A stretch of DNA of 64,000 bases from Bacillus sp. WMMC1349 (GTDB taxonomy: Bacteria; Bacillota; Bacilli; Bacillales; Bacillaceae): positions 684,001-748,000 of the forward strand of contig NZ_JABJUQ010000007.1 of NCBI RefSeq assembly GCF_013155385.1. The letters run 5' to 3'. Every line of letters begins with the position of its first letter. Positions within the stretch are counted from its first letter, which is position 1. Positions 1-10,661 of the stretch are shown here, in pieces. Under the pieces are notes generated by a model that saw only the letters and a list, made by a program, of their open reading frames with translations, made no database searches and was not told the origin of the DNA. Made by a program: the position numbers and the translations under genes.

Positions 1-94
1 ATGACAATTTCTTCCGATCTAATGATGGAATATTACAGGAGTGTATGGATAAAATAAGCAAATCAAAAATGATATGTAAGGAGCAAAACATACT

Positions 95-685
95 ATGAAA
101 AAAACAACAATCATTGCATGTTTTACAGCGCTGATGCTTACACTTCCGAACCTTGCAAACGCCCAATACTACGTAAAAAAGGGTGATACACTCACAGGCA
201 TCGCCAAAAAACATCATATGCGCTACGCTGATTTAAAAAGCTTAAACCCCCAATTTACAAATCCTAATTTAATTCGTGTTGGAGATTTTGTCGTTGTTCG
301 CTCTAAAAATAAAGCAAAAGACCTTGTGGAATACGCACGCAGTTTACAGGATGTAACCACATATGTTTATGGAGGAAAGAAACCCCCAACAAAAACAGAC
401 TGCAGTGGGTGGGTACAACACGTTTACAAAAAATTCGGAGTGAAATTGCCAAGGACAAGCAGAGACCAAGCCAAAGTAGGTCAGCCAGTCTCCTTTAAAC
501 AATTAAAACTCGGTGACTTAATGTTTTTCAGCACAAGAGCTGACAAAGTCATTACACATGTTGGCATTCACATGGGTAAAGAATATTGGATCTCTAATTT
601 AAGCGCTAAACAAGACGTTGAAATTTTAAGCACTTGGGGCAGTTGGACAAAAAAATACTTTCTTTGGGGACAAAGGGTTTTATAA
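95..685 (+). CDS. LysM - NlpC/P60 cell-wall hydrolase, secreted
   Basis: Probable secreted peptidoglycan D,L-endopeptidase of 196 residues. A Lys-rich start followed by a hydrophobic stretch and an ANA cleavage site near residue 23 reads as a Sec signal peptide. One LysM domain follows (residues 25-70, with the GDTLTGIA and RVGDFVVV blocks), then an NlpC/P60 domain from about residue 75. The catalytic Cys is C103 in TDCSGW. H155 and H159 lie in the THVGIHMG block that carries the family's catalytic His. An AAGGAG box lies about 10 bases before the ATG. The single LysM and short length resemble small Bacillus lytE/cwlS-type enzymes, but the exact orthologue is not clear. Family confidence is high, cellular role inferred. 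Confidence 0.9.
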   Translation: MKKTTIIACFTALMLTLPNLANAQYYVKKGDTLTGIAKKHHMRYADLKSLNPQFTNPNLIRVGDFVVVRSKNKAKDLVEYARSLQDVTTYVYGGKKPPTKTDCSGWVQHVYKKFGVKLPRTSRDQAKVGQPVSFKQLKLGDLMFFSTRADKVITHVGIHMGKEYWISNLSAKQDVEILSTWGSWTKKYFLWGQRVL

Positions 686-709
686 ACGTTTAAAGACTCA
701 GAGTTAAGC

Positions 710-2200
710 CTAATCATGAGGACTAATCAGTGCTAACACTTGATGGTCCTCCCATTTTTCTTTAATTTTAACATTTTTCCGAGCAATTCCTTCTTTATGA
801 AATCCGGCTTTTTCTAACACTCGAATCGATGCCAAGTTGTGAGGTATGACTCCAGCTTCAATGCGATGCAGTTTTAAATCAGAAAATGCAAACGCAGTTA
901 TTAATTTGACAGCTTCTGTCGTATAGCCTTTGCCATTATGTTTTTGGTCTAAAAAATAGCCGATAAAAGCACTTTGTAAAGAGCCGCGGCAAACTTGAAA
1001 AAGATTGATCGTTCCTAGCAGCACATCATTTGCCAACTGGAAAATACCAAATTCATATTGTTCATCATCTTGCCTCATAGTTGAGAACTCTTGAAGTCGT
1101 TTCTTTTGTCCTTCGACTGTATAAAAATCAGAAGACCGTTCCATGGAAAACTGTTCAAAAAAATCACGGTTATCCATCTGCAATTTAAGGCATGCTTCAG
1201 CATCATTTACAGTTAGTGGTCTGATATAAATGGATTTACCTATTTTCATGTCATTCGTCTCCATATTAGCTTTTTTCATTAATTCTTCCAAATACGCAAA
1301 AAACCTCTGTCGATCAACTTGATCAATGACTCTCATGACTCTGCCATCAGGATGTTCTTCTATCGTTCCTTGCCGCGGACTTTCTGTGTGAACAATGGCA
1401 TTGACACTTTTAAAACGGATCAGATCTGTTGCTTCAAGTGACAATGTAGTGAGGACATCCCAAAGATAGTAAGTCGAATTTGTCTCGTTATGTACAAGCG
1501 GCGGACAGATTGCATAACATTGACCGACAAAGTCAATGCCGATATACTTCCGCAAGCTCGCCCAATGCATGCGGATCTCATTTGTTAGGGGCACTTGTCT
1601 TGTACTTTCAAGTGTCATCATATTGATTGGAATATTGTGATCAAACACCGTTTCCACACTAGCTGGATCCCAGAAAGCGTTCCATTCCGCCGTCCCGTCG
1701 TGTCCAGGTTCTTCCACATTCCCTTTTTTAAGAAAAGTACCACCCATCCAGACCAGCTTGTCAATCTGGGTTACAATCGTCGCATCTTTTCTCAGAGCAC
1801 GGGCCAAGTCTGTCAATGGACCAGTAAACAGCAAGGTGACTGGCTTAGCACTCATTTTTAACAGGTTGATCAAATGAAGGTGGGCGGGAAGAACAGAAAT
1901 TGGAGTCCTACCTACACCTTTTTCGTTTAAAATCGGTAGCGCATTAACATAATAGGAGTGCATCCGCCATTCACTTGGGAAAGAGTGCACCCCTCGTGAA
2001 TTGGAAGCGGAAATTTCCAGAGGATAAGAACCGAAGCGGTCAATGATTTTTCTAGTGGCACCTAAAGCTGGCTCCAAGTAACAATCAGCAGGAATCACAG
2101 ATGCTCCAATTAATTTAATGTCTTTCATTTGCAAGATGAGAAATAAGGAGACGAGGTCATCTACCCCTCCGTCATGGTTAAAATAAACAATTTTTTTCAT
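710..2200 (-). CDS. Nucleoside hydrolase - GNAT acetyltransferase fusion
   Basis: A single 496-residue frame joins two enzymes that are normally separate. Residues 1-310 are an inosine-uridine-preferring nucleoside hydrolase, with the N-terminal Ca-binding motif NHDGGVDD (canonical DxDxxxDD-like), the FTGPLTDLA block and a WNAFWDPA segment. Residues from about 318 to the end are a RimJ/YdaF-type GNAT domain: IRPLTVNDAE at the start, a QKHNGKGYTTEA block that fits the acetyl-CoA pyrophosphate loop, and NLASIRVLEKAGF. The GNAT part has an in-frame ATG at its own natural start (base 1249) preceded by GGAG nine bases upstream, so it could also be made separately. Substrates are unknown. The gene stands alone, opposite in direction to both neighbours. 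The fusion could be real or could result from loss of a stop codon between two genes. Confidence 0.85.
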   Translation of the reverse strand: MKKIVYFNHDGGVDDLVSLFLILQMKDIKLIGASVIPADCYLEPALGATRKIIDRFGSYPLEISASNSRGVHSFPSEWRMHSYYVNALPILNEKGVGRTPISVLPAHLHLINLLKMSAKPVTLLFTGPLTDLARALRKDATIVTQIDKLVWMGGTFLKKGNVEEPGHDGTAEWNAFWDPASVETVFDHNIPINMMTLESTRQVPLTNEIRMHWASLRKYIGIDFVGQCYAICPPLVHNETNSTYYLWDVLTTLSLEATDLIRFKSVNAIVHTESPRQGTIEEHPDGRVMRVIDQVDRQRFFAYLEELMKKANMETNDMKIGKSIYIRPLTVNDAEACLKLQMDNRDFFEQFSMERSSDFYTVEGQKKRLQEFSTMRQDDEQYEFGIFQLANDVLLGTINLFQVCRGSLQSAFIGYFLDQKHNGKGYTTEAVKLITAFAFSDLKLHRIEAGVIPHNLASIRVLEKAGFHKEGIARKNVKIKEKWEDHQVLALISPHD

Positions 2201-2373
2201 AACTTCATCCTCCCTTATTGATATTTTACATTATTTACACTTGAAGGTGTTGGCTTTTTGTTCCAGAAAACAGGGGAGAAATATTTTAATGATTTGTTGC
2301 GATTTTTTAAACAACTAGTATAATTAAAGGTTGTTAGTGTGAAAAGATATGGATACTTTAATAGGATGATGAA

Positions 2374-3285
2374 ATGATGAAAAGAGCAAGAATTATTTAT
2401 AACCCGACCTCTGGTCGTGAGTTATTTAAAAAAAACCTTCCAAAAGTCCTGCAAAAATTTGAACAAGCTGGCTATGAAACATCATGCCATGCAACAACAA
2501 GTGAGGGCGATGCTGTTAAGGCAGCAAAAAGTGCTGCCGAGAGACAGTTTGATTTAATTATCGCAGCTGGTGGTGATGGCACTTTAAATGAAGTTGTCAA
2601 TGGTTTAGCTCCTTTGGAAAAGCGCCCGAGGCTTGGAGTAATACCTGTTGGGACGACAAATGACTTTGCCAGAGCAGTCGGCATCCCAAGAGAGGATATT
2701 TTAAAAGCTGTTGACACAATACTAGAGGGTGAAACTCGCTCAATTGATATCGGTCGTGTTAATGAACAATATTTCATTAATATTGCTGGCGGTGGACGTT
2801 TGACTGAACTAACATATGACGTCCCAAGCAAATTAAAAACAATGCTCGGTCAACTTGCTTATTATTTAAAAGGGATGGAAATGCTTCCATCACTTCGACC
2901 AACTGAGGTTGAAATTGAATATGATGGGAAATTGTTTAGTGGAGAAGTTATGCTGTTTTTAGTCATGCTAACTAATTCAGTTGGCGGCTTTGAAAAACTT
3001 GCTCCTGATTCAAGTCTAAATGATGGCATGTTTGATCTCATTATTTTAAAACGGAGTAATCTCGCTGAATTTATCAAAGTTGCCGGGCTCGCGCTTCGTG
3101 GTGAACATATTCATCATGAGCATGTCATTTATACAAAAGCAAACCGTGTCAAAGTGACAGTCAAAGATAAAATGCTGTTAAATCTTGATGGTGAATATGG
3201 CGGACAATTACCGGGAGAATTTGAAAACCTTTATCATCATCTCGATGTCATTATGTCAAAAGAAAAAGCAGAAAAACTGAACTGA
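2374..3285 (+). CDS. dgkB: Diacylglycerol kinase DgkB
   Basis: Soluble lipid kinase of 303 residues, expected to phosphorylate diacylglycerol released by lipoteichoic acid synthesis and return it to phospholipid synthesis. The start IIYNPTSGRE, the nucleotide loop GGDGTLNEVVNG and GTTNDFARA are signatures of the DAGK catalytic domain. The length is that of B. subtilis DgkB (YerQ). The start could be either of two adjacent ATGs (2374 or 2377); an AGGATGATG stretch lies before them. It is followed by a hairpin terminator and then rlmCD, the same neighbour as in B. subtilis. The functional link to ltaS, also in this window, is pathway knowledge and not proximity. Confidence 0.93.
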   Translation: MMKRARIIYNPTSGRELFKKNLPKVLQKFEQAGYETSCHATTSEGDAVKAAKSAAERQFDLIIAAGGDGTLNEVVNGLAPLEKRPRLGVIPVGTTNDFARAVGIPREDILKAVDTILEGETRSIDIGRVNEQYFINIAGGGRLTELTYDVPSKLKTMLGQLAYYLKGMEMLPSLRPTEVEIEYDGKLFSGEVMLFLVMLTNSVGGFEKLAPDSSLNDGMFDLIILKRSNLAEFIKVAGLALRGEHIHHEHVIYTKANRVKVTVKDKMLLNLDGEYGGQLPGEFENLYHHLDVIMSKEKAEKLN

Positions 3286-3289
3286 ACGA

Positions 3290-3320
3290 ACTTGGTCCAA
3301 CATTGACCAAGTTTTTCTTC
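3290..3320 (+). terminator. Hairpin terminator after dgkB
   Basis: Eight-base perfect stem ACTTGGTC (3290-3297) and GACCAAGT (3305-3312) with a seven-base loop, followed by TTTTTCTTC. It separates dgkB from rlmCD. Confidence 0.8.
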
Positions 3321-3335
3321 CCGTAGGTGAAAAAC

Positions 3336-4724
3336 ATGAAACAAAAAATCCCCGTTGAAAAAAATCAATATTATGATGTTGTCTTTGAAGATTTAACACA
3401 TGAAGGTGCAGGAGTTGCTAAAGTTGACGGTTTTCCGATTTTTGTCCCCAATGCGCTCCCTGACGAGTCAGGGCAGATCAAGGTAACTCGGGTCAAAAAA
3501 GGTTTTGCTTTTGGCCGACTAGTTGACTTGAAAGAAAAAAGCGGATACCGCACAAATGCCCCATGCCCAATCTACAAACAATGCGGCGGTTGCCAGCTAC
3601 AGCATATCGATTATAAAGGTCAACTCCTCTATAAACAAAAACAGGTCATAGATGTGCTTGAGCGAATTGGAAAGCTTGATCTGAATCAGATTACCGTCCA
3701 TCCGACACTTGGCATGAAAGACCCATGGCATTATCGGAACAAAGCTCAAGTACCAGTTGCTGAAAGAGAAGGCGGACTTATCGCAGGTTTTTACCAGCAG
3801 AGGAGCCATGACATTATTGATATGAACAAATGCTTCATTCAGCAGACGGAAAATGACCGCGCAGTTCAAGTAATTAAGCAAATATGCAATCGCTATCGAA
3901 TCAAAGCCTATAATGAAGAACGTCACAAAGGCTGGCTCAGGCATATTATGGTCAGGTATGGCGCTGTGAGTGGAGAAATGATGATCGTCTTCATCACAAA
4001 AACAAACGAATTTCCACACAAATCAAACATCGTTGAAGAGATGACCACCGCCTTCCCAAACGTCAAATCGATCGTCCAAAACATCAATCCTAAAAAAACA
4101 AACGTCATCTTTGGTGATCAAACAAGCGTCATTTGGGGAGAAGAATACATCTACGATTTCATCGGTGATGTTAGATTTGCGATTTCTGCTAGATCGTTTT
4201 ACCAAGTCAATCCAGAACAAACAAAAGTTCTTTACGATAAAGCGCTTGAATACGCTGAATTAACTGGCGAAGAAACGGTTATTGATGCCTACTGTGGCAT
4301 TGGTACGATTTCTTTATTTTTGGCAAAACGAGCGAAAAAAGTGTACGGTGTTGAGATCGTACCGGAAGCAATAGAGGACGCAAAGCGGAATGCTGAGTTA
4401 AATGGGGTTGCAAACGTTGAATTTGCAGTGGGTGAAGCGGAAACGGTGATCCCAAAGTGGTATGAGGAAGGTGTTAAAGCCGATACACTAGTGGTTGACC
4501 CACCTCGCAAAGGCTGTGATGAAGCTTTGTTGCAGACGATTATCGAAATGAAACCAAAGCGGGTTGTCTATGTGTCATGTAACCCTGGAACACTAGCGCG
4601 CGATTTGCGGGTGCTTGAGGATGGGGGATATGTAACGCGTGAGGTACAGCCTGTTGACATGTTTCCGCATACGGCACATGTTGAGTGTGTGGTATCGATG
4701 ACCTTAAAAGTTGGGGGCAATTAA
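3336..4724 (+). CDS. rlmCD: 23S rRNA (uracil-5)-methyltransferase RlmCD
   Basis: S-adenosylmethionine-dependent RNA methyltransferase of about 462 residues. An N-terminal TRAM domain lies at about residues 5-60. A four-cysteine Fe-S cluster region follows, containing [14 protein letters not shown] and a later Cys. The C-terminal Rossmann domain has [18 protein letters not shown] and the catalytic [11 protein letters not shown] place the start at ATG 3336 because AGGTG (3325-3329) is well spaced for it. A GTG at 3327 is also in frame but overlaps that box. It is the orthologue of B. subtilis YefA/RlmCD, which modifies U747 and U1939 (family knowledge). A short GC hairpin (4713-4731) covers the stop codon. 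Confidence 0.93.
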   Translation: MKQKIPVEKNQYYDVVFEDLTHEGAGVAKVDGFPIFVPNALPDESGQIKVTRVKKGFAFGRLVDLKEKSGYRTNAPCPIYKQCGGCQLQHIDYKGQLLYKQKQVIDVLERIGKLDLNQITVHPTLGMKDPWHYRNKAQVPVAEREGGLIAGFYQQRSHDIIDMNKCFIQQTENDRAVQVIKQICNRYRIKAYNEERHKGWLRHIMVRYGAVSGEMMIVFITKTNEFPHKSNIVEEMTTAFPNVKSIVQNINPKKTNVIFGDQTSVIWGEEYIYDFIGDVRFAISARSFYQVNPEQTKVLYDKALEYAELTGEETVIDAYCGIGTISLFLAKRAKKVYGVEIVPEAIEDAKRNAELNGVANVEFAVGEAETVIPKWYEEGVKADTLVVDPPRKGCDEALLQTIIEMKPKRVVYVSCNPGTLARDLRVLEDGGYVTREVQPVDMFPHTAHVECVVSMTLKVGGN

Positions 4725-4750
4725 AGCCCCCATTCATTATGTTTTTTTGT
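4713..4750 (+). terminator. Hairpin terminator after rlmCD
   Basis: GGGGGC (4713-4718) pairs with GCCCCC (4726-4731). The stop codon sits in the loop. A T-rich stretch follows at some distance (ATTCATTATGTTTTTTT), so termination may be only partial. Confidence 0.55.
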
Positions 4751-5068
4751 TATGTGTCTTCATTAACTTCAATTTTACCCCTTCGGTTGGATTTTTCTCG
4801 AATTCACTATGATGAGATCATACGAATAACAGGTGAAGTATGTAAATTATTTAACGATTCATTGTGAAAAAATATAAGATGGGTAGTGAAAAATTGGCCA
4901 TTTGGAATATAGGAGTACAAATGACGATTTCGATTACTGCGTGATGATAGAACTTGAATTTATTAATATATTTGAACATCATCCTTTAGTTGCAAAAGAA
5001 ACAGACTATTGTAGACGGGCTATCTATGAGTAATACAACAATCCATTACAAGTAAGGAGATAGTCACT
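4735..5068. other. Intergenic stretch, nothing recognised
   Basis: About 330 bases between rlmCD and the VanZ-like gene. I found no convincing reading frame, repeat copy or RNA structure. An AAGGAGA box at the right end belongs to the following gene. Confidence 0.5.
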
Positions 5069-5569
5069 ATGAAAATTGTCATAAAAGCAGGACTAATAAT
5101 TGCATTATGCTTTTATTTGTTAGTTCTTTCAAAATTAATTCTGTTCAAACACATTACGATTCCAGATATCATTGCTCACTTTACATTTAGTAGTGACGAA
5201 AGCCAGATCTGGCGCAGTCATAACTATATTCCTTTTAAGACGATCACAAATTATTTATTTGTGGCAAATAATTTACATGTACGGGTTGAAAATCTAGTTG
5301 GGAATATAGTCGGGTTTATACCATTTGGATTTTTTCTTCCGTTATTATCAAGGAAGTTTATTAGTATTAAGAGAGTCACGTTAGCAACATGTTGTTTAAG
5401 TTTAACTTTCGAGCTGCTCCAACTTATTTTTGGTTTTGGAAGTTTTGATGTTGATGATTTAATTTTAAATACACTTGGCGGAATGATAGGGTATATCCCC
5501 ATTAAACTGATTGGGATATACATAAACTATAGACAGGGACAACAAAAGAGTGAAGGATTTAATAGATAG
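5069..5569 (+). CDS. VanZ-like family membrane protein
   Basis: Membrane protein of 166 residues with a hydrophobic N-terminal helix (about residues 5-25) and three further hydrophobic segments. The stretch NLVGNIVGFIPFGF and the C-terminal SFDVDDLILNTLGG are the conserved features of the VanZ-like family, for which teicoplanin resistance has been reported in one member and function is otherwise mostly unknown. An AAGGAG box precedes the ATG. A hairpin follows the gene. A second VanZ-like protein with the same DVDDLILNT motif is encoded at 37242-37823. Standalone gene; role not inferable. Confidence 0.88.
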   Translation: MKIVIKAGLIIALCFYLLVLSKLILFKHITIPDIIAHFTFSSDESQIWRSHNYIPFKTITNYLFVANNLHVRVENLVGNIVGFIPFGFFLPLLSRKFISIKRVTLATCCLSLTFELLQLIFGFGSFDVDDLILNTLGGMIGYIPIKLIGIYINYRQGQQKSEGFNR

Positions 5570-5585
5570 CAATTTATGCATGAGA

Positions 5586-5614
5586 GGGATACTTGATAAT
5601 GGTATCCCATTTTT
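5586..5614 (+). terminator. Hairpin terminator after VanZ-like gene
   Basis: GGGATAC (5586-5592) pairs with GTATCCC (5602-5608), followed by ATTTTTG. About 300 bases of AT-rich sequence without a recognisable gene separate it from the next promoter. Confidence 0.7.
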
Positions 5615-5920
5615 GTGTTTAGTTATTCAGAAATGCCGTCTGTTTTATAGCGGAAAAATATAAATCTTTGTCATGAAGAAAAAGTTCAAATACTTTTATT
5701 TATAAAAACTTCTGATCCTTAAGATGTTTTAGCATCTGAGAATGGTGAAGCGTTTCATAATGATTTTGGGTAGTTGAATATTGTAATAGAAATCAACCAT
5801 TCCCATCTAACATAAACGAACATAAATAAACATACCGTGTATTCTGTTATATTTAAACGTTTTATTTAAATTTACGTAAATTTTTTTAAAACAAATAATG
5901 ATTATAATTGTTCGGTTATG

Positions 5921-5949
5921 TTGACAATTGTTTTGAATGCGTTTACAAT
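5921..5949 (+). promoter_or_regulatory. Sigma-A promoter overlapped by a cre (CcpA) site
   Basis: TTGACA (5921-5926), a 17-base spacer and TACAAT (5944-5949) form a near-consensus vegetative promoter. The sequence TGAATGCGTTTACA (5934-5947) matches the catabolite-response element consensus TGWAANCGNTNWCA with one mismatch and covers the spacer and half of the -10 box. CcpA bound there would block RNA polymerase directly. It lies about 45 bases before the first gene of the galactoside operon. Confidence 0.82.
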
Positions 5950-5981
5950 CTAAGTGATATGAACAAAAAAGTCTGAAATAG

Positions 5982-7394
<1,413 letters not shown>

Positions 7395-7408
7395 TGGGGG
7401 AATGAGCA

Positions 7409-7726
7409 ATGGGTAAAGAAGAATTGCAGATGTTGGGGTTTGAAATTGTTGCATATTCTGGTGATGCAAGGAGCACTTTGTTAAAACTTTTGCGAGAAGT
7501 TAGACAAGGAAATTTTGAAAATATAGAACAGGGGTTAAAAGAAGCTGATGAAAATTTAACATTAGCACACAATGCTCAAACAAAGGTTCTAACAGAAGAA
7601 GCTGGAGGAAAAGACATGGAGCTAGGGTTCATTTTTATCCATGGACAAGATCATTTAATGACAACATTGCTTTTGAGAGATCTCATTCAAGATTTTATTG
7701 AATTATATAAAAAAAATAATGACTAG
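7409..7726 (+). CDS. lacF: PTS lactose-family EIIA component
   Basis: Small cytoplasmic phosphocarrier of 105 residues in the PTS lactose/chitobiose IIA family (helical trimer). The conserved GFEIVAYSGDARS and the phosphorylation motif HGQDHLMTT are present. The phospho-accepting His is expected to be the one in DHLMTT. It receives phosphate from HPr and passes it to the IIB domain of the next gene. It starts 14 bases after the GH1 gene and ends 12 before the IICB gene, indicating one transcript. LacF rather than CelC fits its company with LacG- and LacE-like proteins. Confidence 0.88.
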   Translation: MGKEELQMLGFEIVAYSGDARSTLLKLLREVRQGNFENIEQGLKEADENLTLAHNAQTKVLTEEAGGKDMELGFIFIHGQDHLMTTLLLRDLIQDFIELYKKNND

Positions 7727-7738
7727 GGGCGTAAAGCG

Positions 7739-9397
7739 ATGGAGGCAATCATTAAACAAATCGAAAAAGGGAAACCGCTCTTTGAAAAGATTTCTCGAAA
7801 TATTTATTTAGGTGCTGTTCGCGATGGTTTTTTATCGGCTATGCCTGCTATTTTATTTTCCAGTATCTTTATTTTGATTGCTAGCATTCCTGAAATATTT
7901 GGTATGAAATTACCTGAAGCAGTGTCCTTGTGGTTATGGAAAGTTTATGGTTATTCAATGGGAGTTGTAGGGCTGCTTGTTGCAGCTACAACTGCTCGTT
8001 GTTTGACAGATTCTATGAATCGTAGAATGCCAAAAAACAAATCGATCAATTCTACTTCAGTGATGCTGGCATCGATCGTAAGCTTCTTACTATTAAGTGT
8101 ATCGCAAATTGATGGTGGCTTCTCAACAGATTTTATGGGAACAAAAGGATTATTAGCTTCTTTTATTGCGGCATTTCTTACCGTTAATGTTTATAAATTT
8201 TGTGTGATAAAAGATATTACCATTAAAATGCCTAAAGAGGTACCTGGAACCATTTCGCAAACATTTAGAGATATTTTTCCGTTTTCATTTTCTGTTTTTG
8301 CAGCCGTATTGATTGATTTAGTGATTCGCCACTTTGGCGGAATTTCATTTGCTGAAGCTGTCATTAAATTGCTCCAACCTTTATTCACTGCAGCTGATGG
8401 CTATTTAGGAATTGCGATTATATGGGGAGCGATGGCTTTATTCTGGTTTGTCGGTGTACATGGGCCATCCATTGTAGAACCAGCCATCGCTGCGATCATC
8501 TATGCAAATGTTGAGGCAAATTTACAGCTGTATCATGCAGGTGAACAAGCATCTAAAGTGTTAACTGTAGGGTTGGGGAACTTTGTAGGTACAATGGGGG
8601 GGACTGGTGCAACCTTAATTGTCCCGTTTATTTTTCTATTATTCGCAAAATCGAAGCAATTAAAAGCGGTAGGGAAAGCTTCGGTTGTCCCAGTATGTTT
8701 TGCGGTTAATGAACCATTGCTATTTGCTGCTCCAATCATTTTGAATCCGTATTTCTTTATTCCGTTTCTGATTACACCGATTATCAATGTTTGGGCTTTT
8801 AAATTCTTCGTTGATGTTTTAGGGATGAATAGCTTTATGTATGTATTACCATGGGCTACTCCAGGCCCAGTTGGACTTGTCCTTGGTACCGGAATGGGCT
8901 TATTAGCTTTTATTTTAGCAGCCGTTTTAATTGTGCTAGACTTTGCAATTTATTTACCATTCTGTAAAGCATATGATAAAGTGTTGCTCGAAAAAGAAGC
9001 TGAAAATACTGAGATGGTGAAAGAAGAAACGACTGATTCGACAGTTTCAGCAACACCTGAAGAAAATGTTACCCGTAAGCTTGATAAAGATATTCATGTA
9101 CTTGTATTGTGTGCCGGAGCTGGTACTAGTGCGATGTTAGCGAATGCGCTTAAAGATGGTGCTTCACAATATAATGTTCCAATAAGTGCTTCAGCAGGTG
9201 CCTATGGATCACATTACGACATCATGAAAGATTTTGATATGATCATTCTTGCGCCGCAAGTCAACTCCTATTATAAAGACATTAAAGAAGATACTGATCG
9301 GTTAGGAATTAAACTAGTTGCGACAAAGGGTGTAGAATATATCAATTTGACACGAAATGCTAAAGAAGCCGTTGATTTTGTATCAGGCCAATTTTAA
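7739..9397 (+). CDS. lacE: PTS lactose-family EIICB permease
   Basis: Membrane permease with fused phosphotransfer domain, 552 residues. About ten hydrophobic segments form the IIC domain (residues 25-415, with the GVHGPSIVEP and NEPLLFAAP motifs that contact substrate in this family). A charged linker of about 40 residues follows. The IIB domain (from about 450) carries the phosphorylated Cys in VLVLCAGAGTSAML. This order and length match LacE of lactose/galactoside systems. With LacF it would import and phosphorylate galactobiose or related oligosaccharides released by the galactanase downstream; the substrate is inferred from context. Confidence 0.88.
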   Translation: MEAIIKQIEKGKPLFEKISRNIYLGAVRDGFLSAMPAILFSSIFILIASIPEIFGMKLPEAVSLWLWKVYGYSMGVVGLLVAATTARCLTDSMNRRMPKNKSINSTSVMLASIVSFLLLSVSQIDGGFSTDFMGTKGLLASFIAAFLTVNVYKFCVIKDITIKMPKEVPGTISQTFRDIFPFSFSVFAAVLIDLVIRHFGGISFAEAVIKLLQPLFTAADGYLGIAIIWGAMALFWFVGVHGPSIVEPAIAAIIYANVEANLQLYHAGEQASKVLTVGLGNFVGTMGGTGATLIVPFIFLLFAKSKQLKAVGKASVVPVCFAVNEPLLFAAPIILNPYFFIPFLITPIINVWAFKFFVDVLGMNSFMYVLPWATPGPVGLVLGTGMGLLAFILAAVLIVLDFAIYLPFCKAYDKVLLEKEAENTEMVKEETTDSTVSATPEENVTRKLDKDIHVLVLCAGAGTSAMLANALKDGASQYNVPISASAGAYGSHYDIMKDFDMIILAPQVNSYYKDIKEDTDRLGIKLVATKGVEYINLTRNAKEAVDFVSGQF

Positions 9398-9415
9398 TAA
9401 TATGGAGGGAAGAAG

Positions 9416-10594
9416 TTGGCGAAAAAAAGAATATTGAGCGTATTTCTAGGTACTTTCTTAAGTCTGAGTGTCATTTTTACAGGTCATGTTTATGCTAGTG
9501 ATCATTTTATTAGCGGTGCTGATATATCTACTCTGGCAGACATGGAAAAATCAGGTGCGAATTATTATGTTAATGGTAAAAGGAAAGATCCTCTACAAAT
9601 TTTAAAACAAAGTGGGGTAAATTATATTCGTCTTCGGATATGGAATCATCCTTACGACAGATTGGGCAATCGTTATGGAGCGGGTACAAACGATTTATCG
9701 ACAACGATTAACTTAGCTAAACGAGCTAAAAAATTAGGAATGAAAGTTTTACTGGATTTTCATTATAGTGACTTTTGGGTCGATCCTGGAAAGCAAAACT
9801 TGCCTAAAGCGTGGAAGAATAAGAGTTTTCCACAATTGACAAATGCCCTATATGATTATACTAAAGATGTTTTAAACAACCTGAAGAGACAAAACGCCTA
9901 TCCTGATATGGTTCAAATTGGGAACGAACTAAATAGTGGGATGTTATGGCCGTATGGGAAAAGTTGGGGAGAAGGCGGTGGAGAATTTGATCGATTATCA
10001 ACTTTTCTGAAATCTGGAATTAAAGCAGTAAAAGATACACAAATGTCTCATACTCCTATCATGTTGCATCTGGCTGATGGAGGAAATCATGACGTTTTTA
10101 AATGGTGGTTTGACGAAATCATGAAAAGAAATGTTGATTTTGATGTGATTGGTATTTCTTATTATCCATACTGGCATGGATCATTGCAAAACCTACAACA
10201 TAATATGAATACGATAAGCTCCCGTTATAACAAAGATGTGATTGTCGTTGAAACTGCCTATGGTCATACGACAGGAAATGCAGATCATAAGAAAAATGCA
10301 TTTGGAGAGAAAGAAGCTCAAATTGGCGGATATCCAGCAACTTCTGAAGGGCAAAAGAAATATTTACTTGATTTAATAGCATCAATAAAACAAGTTCCAA
10401 ACGATAAAGGACAAGGTTTTTTCTATTGGGAACCGCTTTGGTATAATGGAAATGTTTCATGGGCTACACAAGCTGGCATGGATTATTTGAATGTCAAGGA
10501 CGAGACTGGAAACGAATGGGATAATCAAGCTTTATTTGATTTTAATGGTCATGCCTTGCCTGGTTTACAGGCCTTTAAAACAGGAAAAAAATGA
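9416..10594 (+). CDS. ganB: Secreted endo-beta-1,4-galactanase (GH53)
   Basis: Extracellular GH53 enzyme of 392 residues expected to cut beta-1,4-galactan side chains of pectin. It starts at TTG 9416, preceded by GGAGGG seven to twelve bases upstream. A signal peptide (basic start, hydrophobic core, YAS cleavage site near residue 28) is clear. The family motifs are GADISTL, LDFHYSDFWVDP, the acid/base E171 in QIGNELNSG and the nucleophile E279 in VVETAYG; the C-terminal WEPLW block is also typical. Its place behind a lactose-type PTS and a 6-phospho-beta-galactosidase, instead of the ABC transporter and LacA-type galactosidase of the B. subtilis gan operon, is unusual and suggests that the oligosaccharides are taken up by the PTS. 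Confidence 0.9.
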   Translation: MAKKRILSVFLGTFLSLSVIFTGHVYASDHFISGADISTLADMEKSGANYYVNGKRKDPLQILKQSGVNYIRLRIWNHPYDRLGNRYGAGTNDLSTTINLAKRAKKLGMKVLLDFHYSDFWVDPGKQNLPKAWKNKSFPQLTNALYDYTKDVLNNLKRQNAYPDMVQIGNELNSGMLWPYGKSWGEGGGEFDRLSTFLKSGIKAVKDTQMSHTPIMLHLADGGNHDVFKWWFDEIMKRNVDFDVIGISYYPYWHGSLQNLQHNMNTISSRYNKDVIVVETAYGHTTGNADHKKNAFGEKEAQIGGYPATSEGQKKYLLDLIASIKQVPNDKGQGFFYWEPLWYNGNVSWATQAGMDYLNVKDETGNEWDNQALFDFNGHALPGLQAFKTGKK

Positions 10595-10661
10595 AGATTT
10601 CTTCTTTGTCAGCAACATGAAGATGGATGATGACAAAGAGATACCAATCAGGAGGTTTCAT

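Noticed and set aside
1595-1861. Plus-strand frame inside the nucleoside hydrolase gene
   Set aside because: Antisense shadow with no ribosome binding site.
2472-2831. Minus-strand frame inside dgkB
   Set aside because: Shadow of dgkB codons; dgkB has full family motifs.
4685-4867. 60-codon frame across the end of rlmCD
   Set aside because: Overlaps rlmCD and its terminator, no ribosome binding site, no recognisable content.
10491-10661. Upstream extension of the DUF2283 frame into the galactanase gene
   Set aside because: TTG 10662 has an ideal ribosome binding site and begins the conserved domain; the extension overlaps the galactanase by 104 bases.
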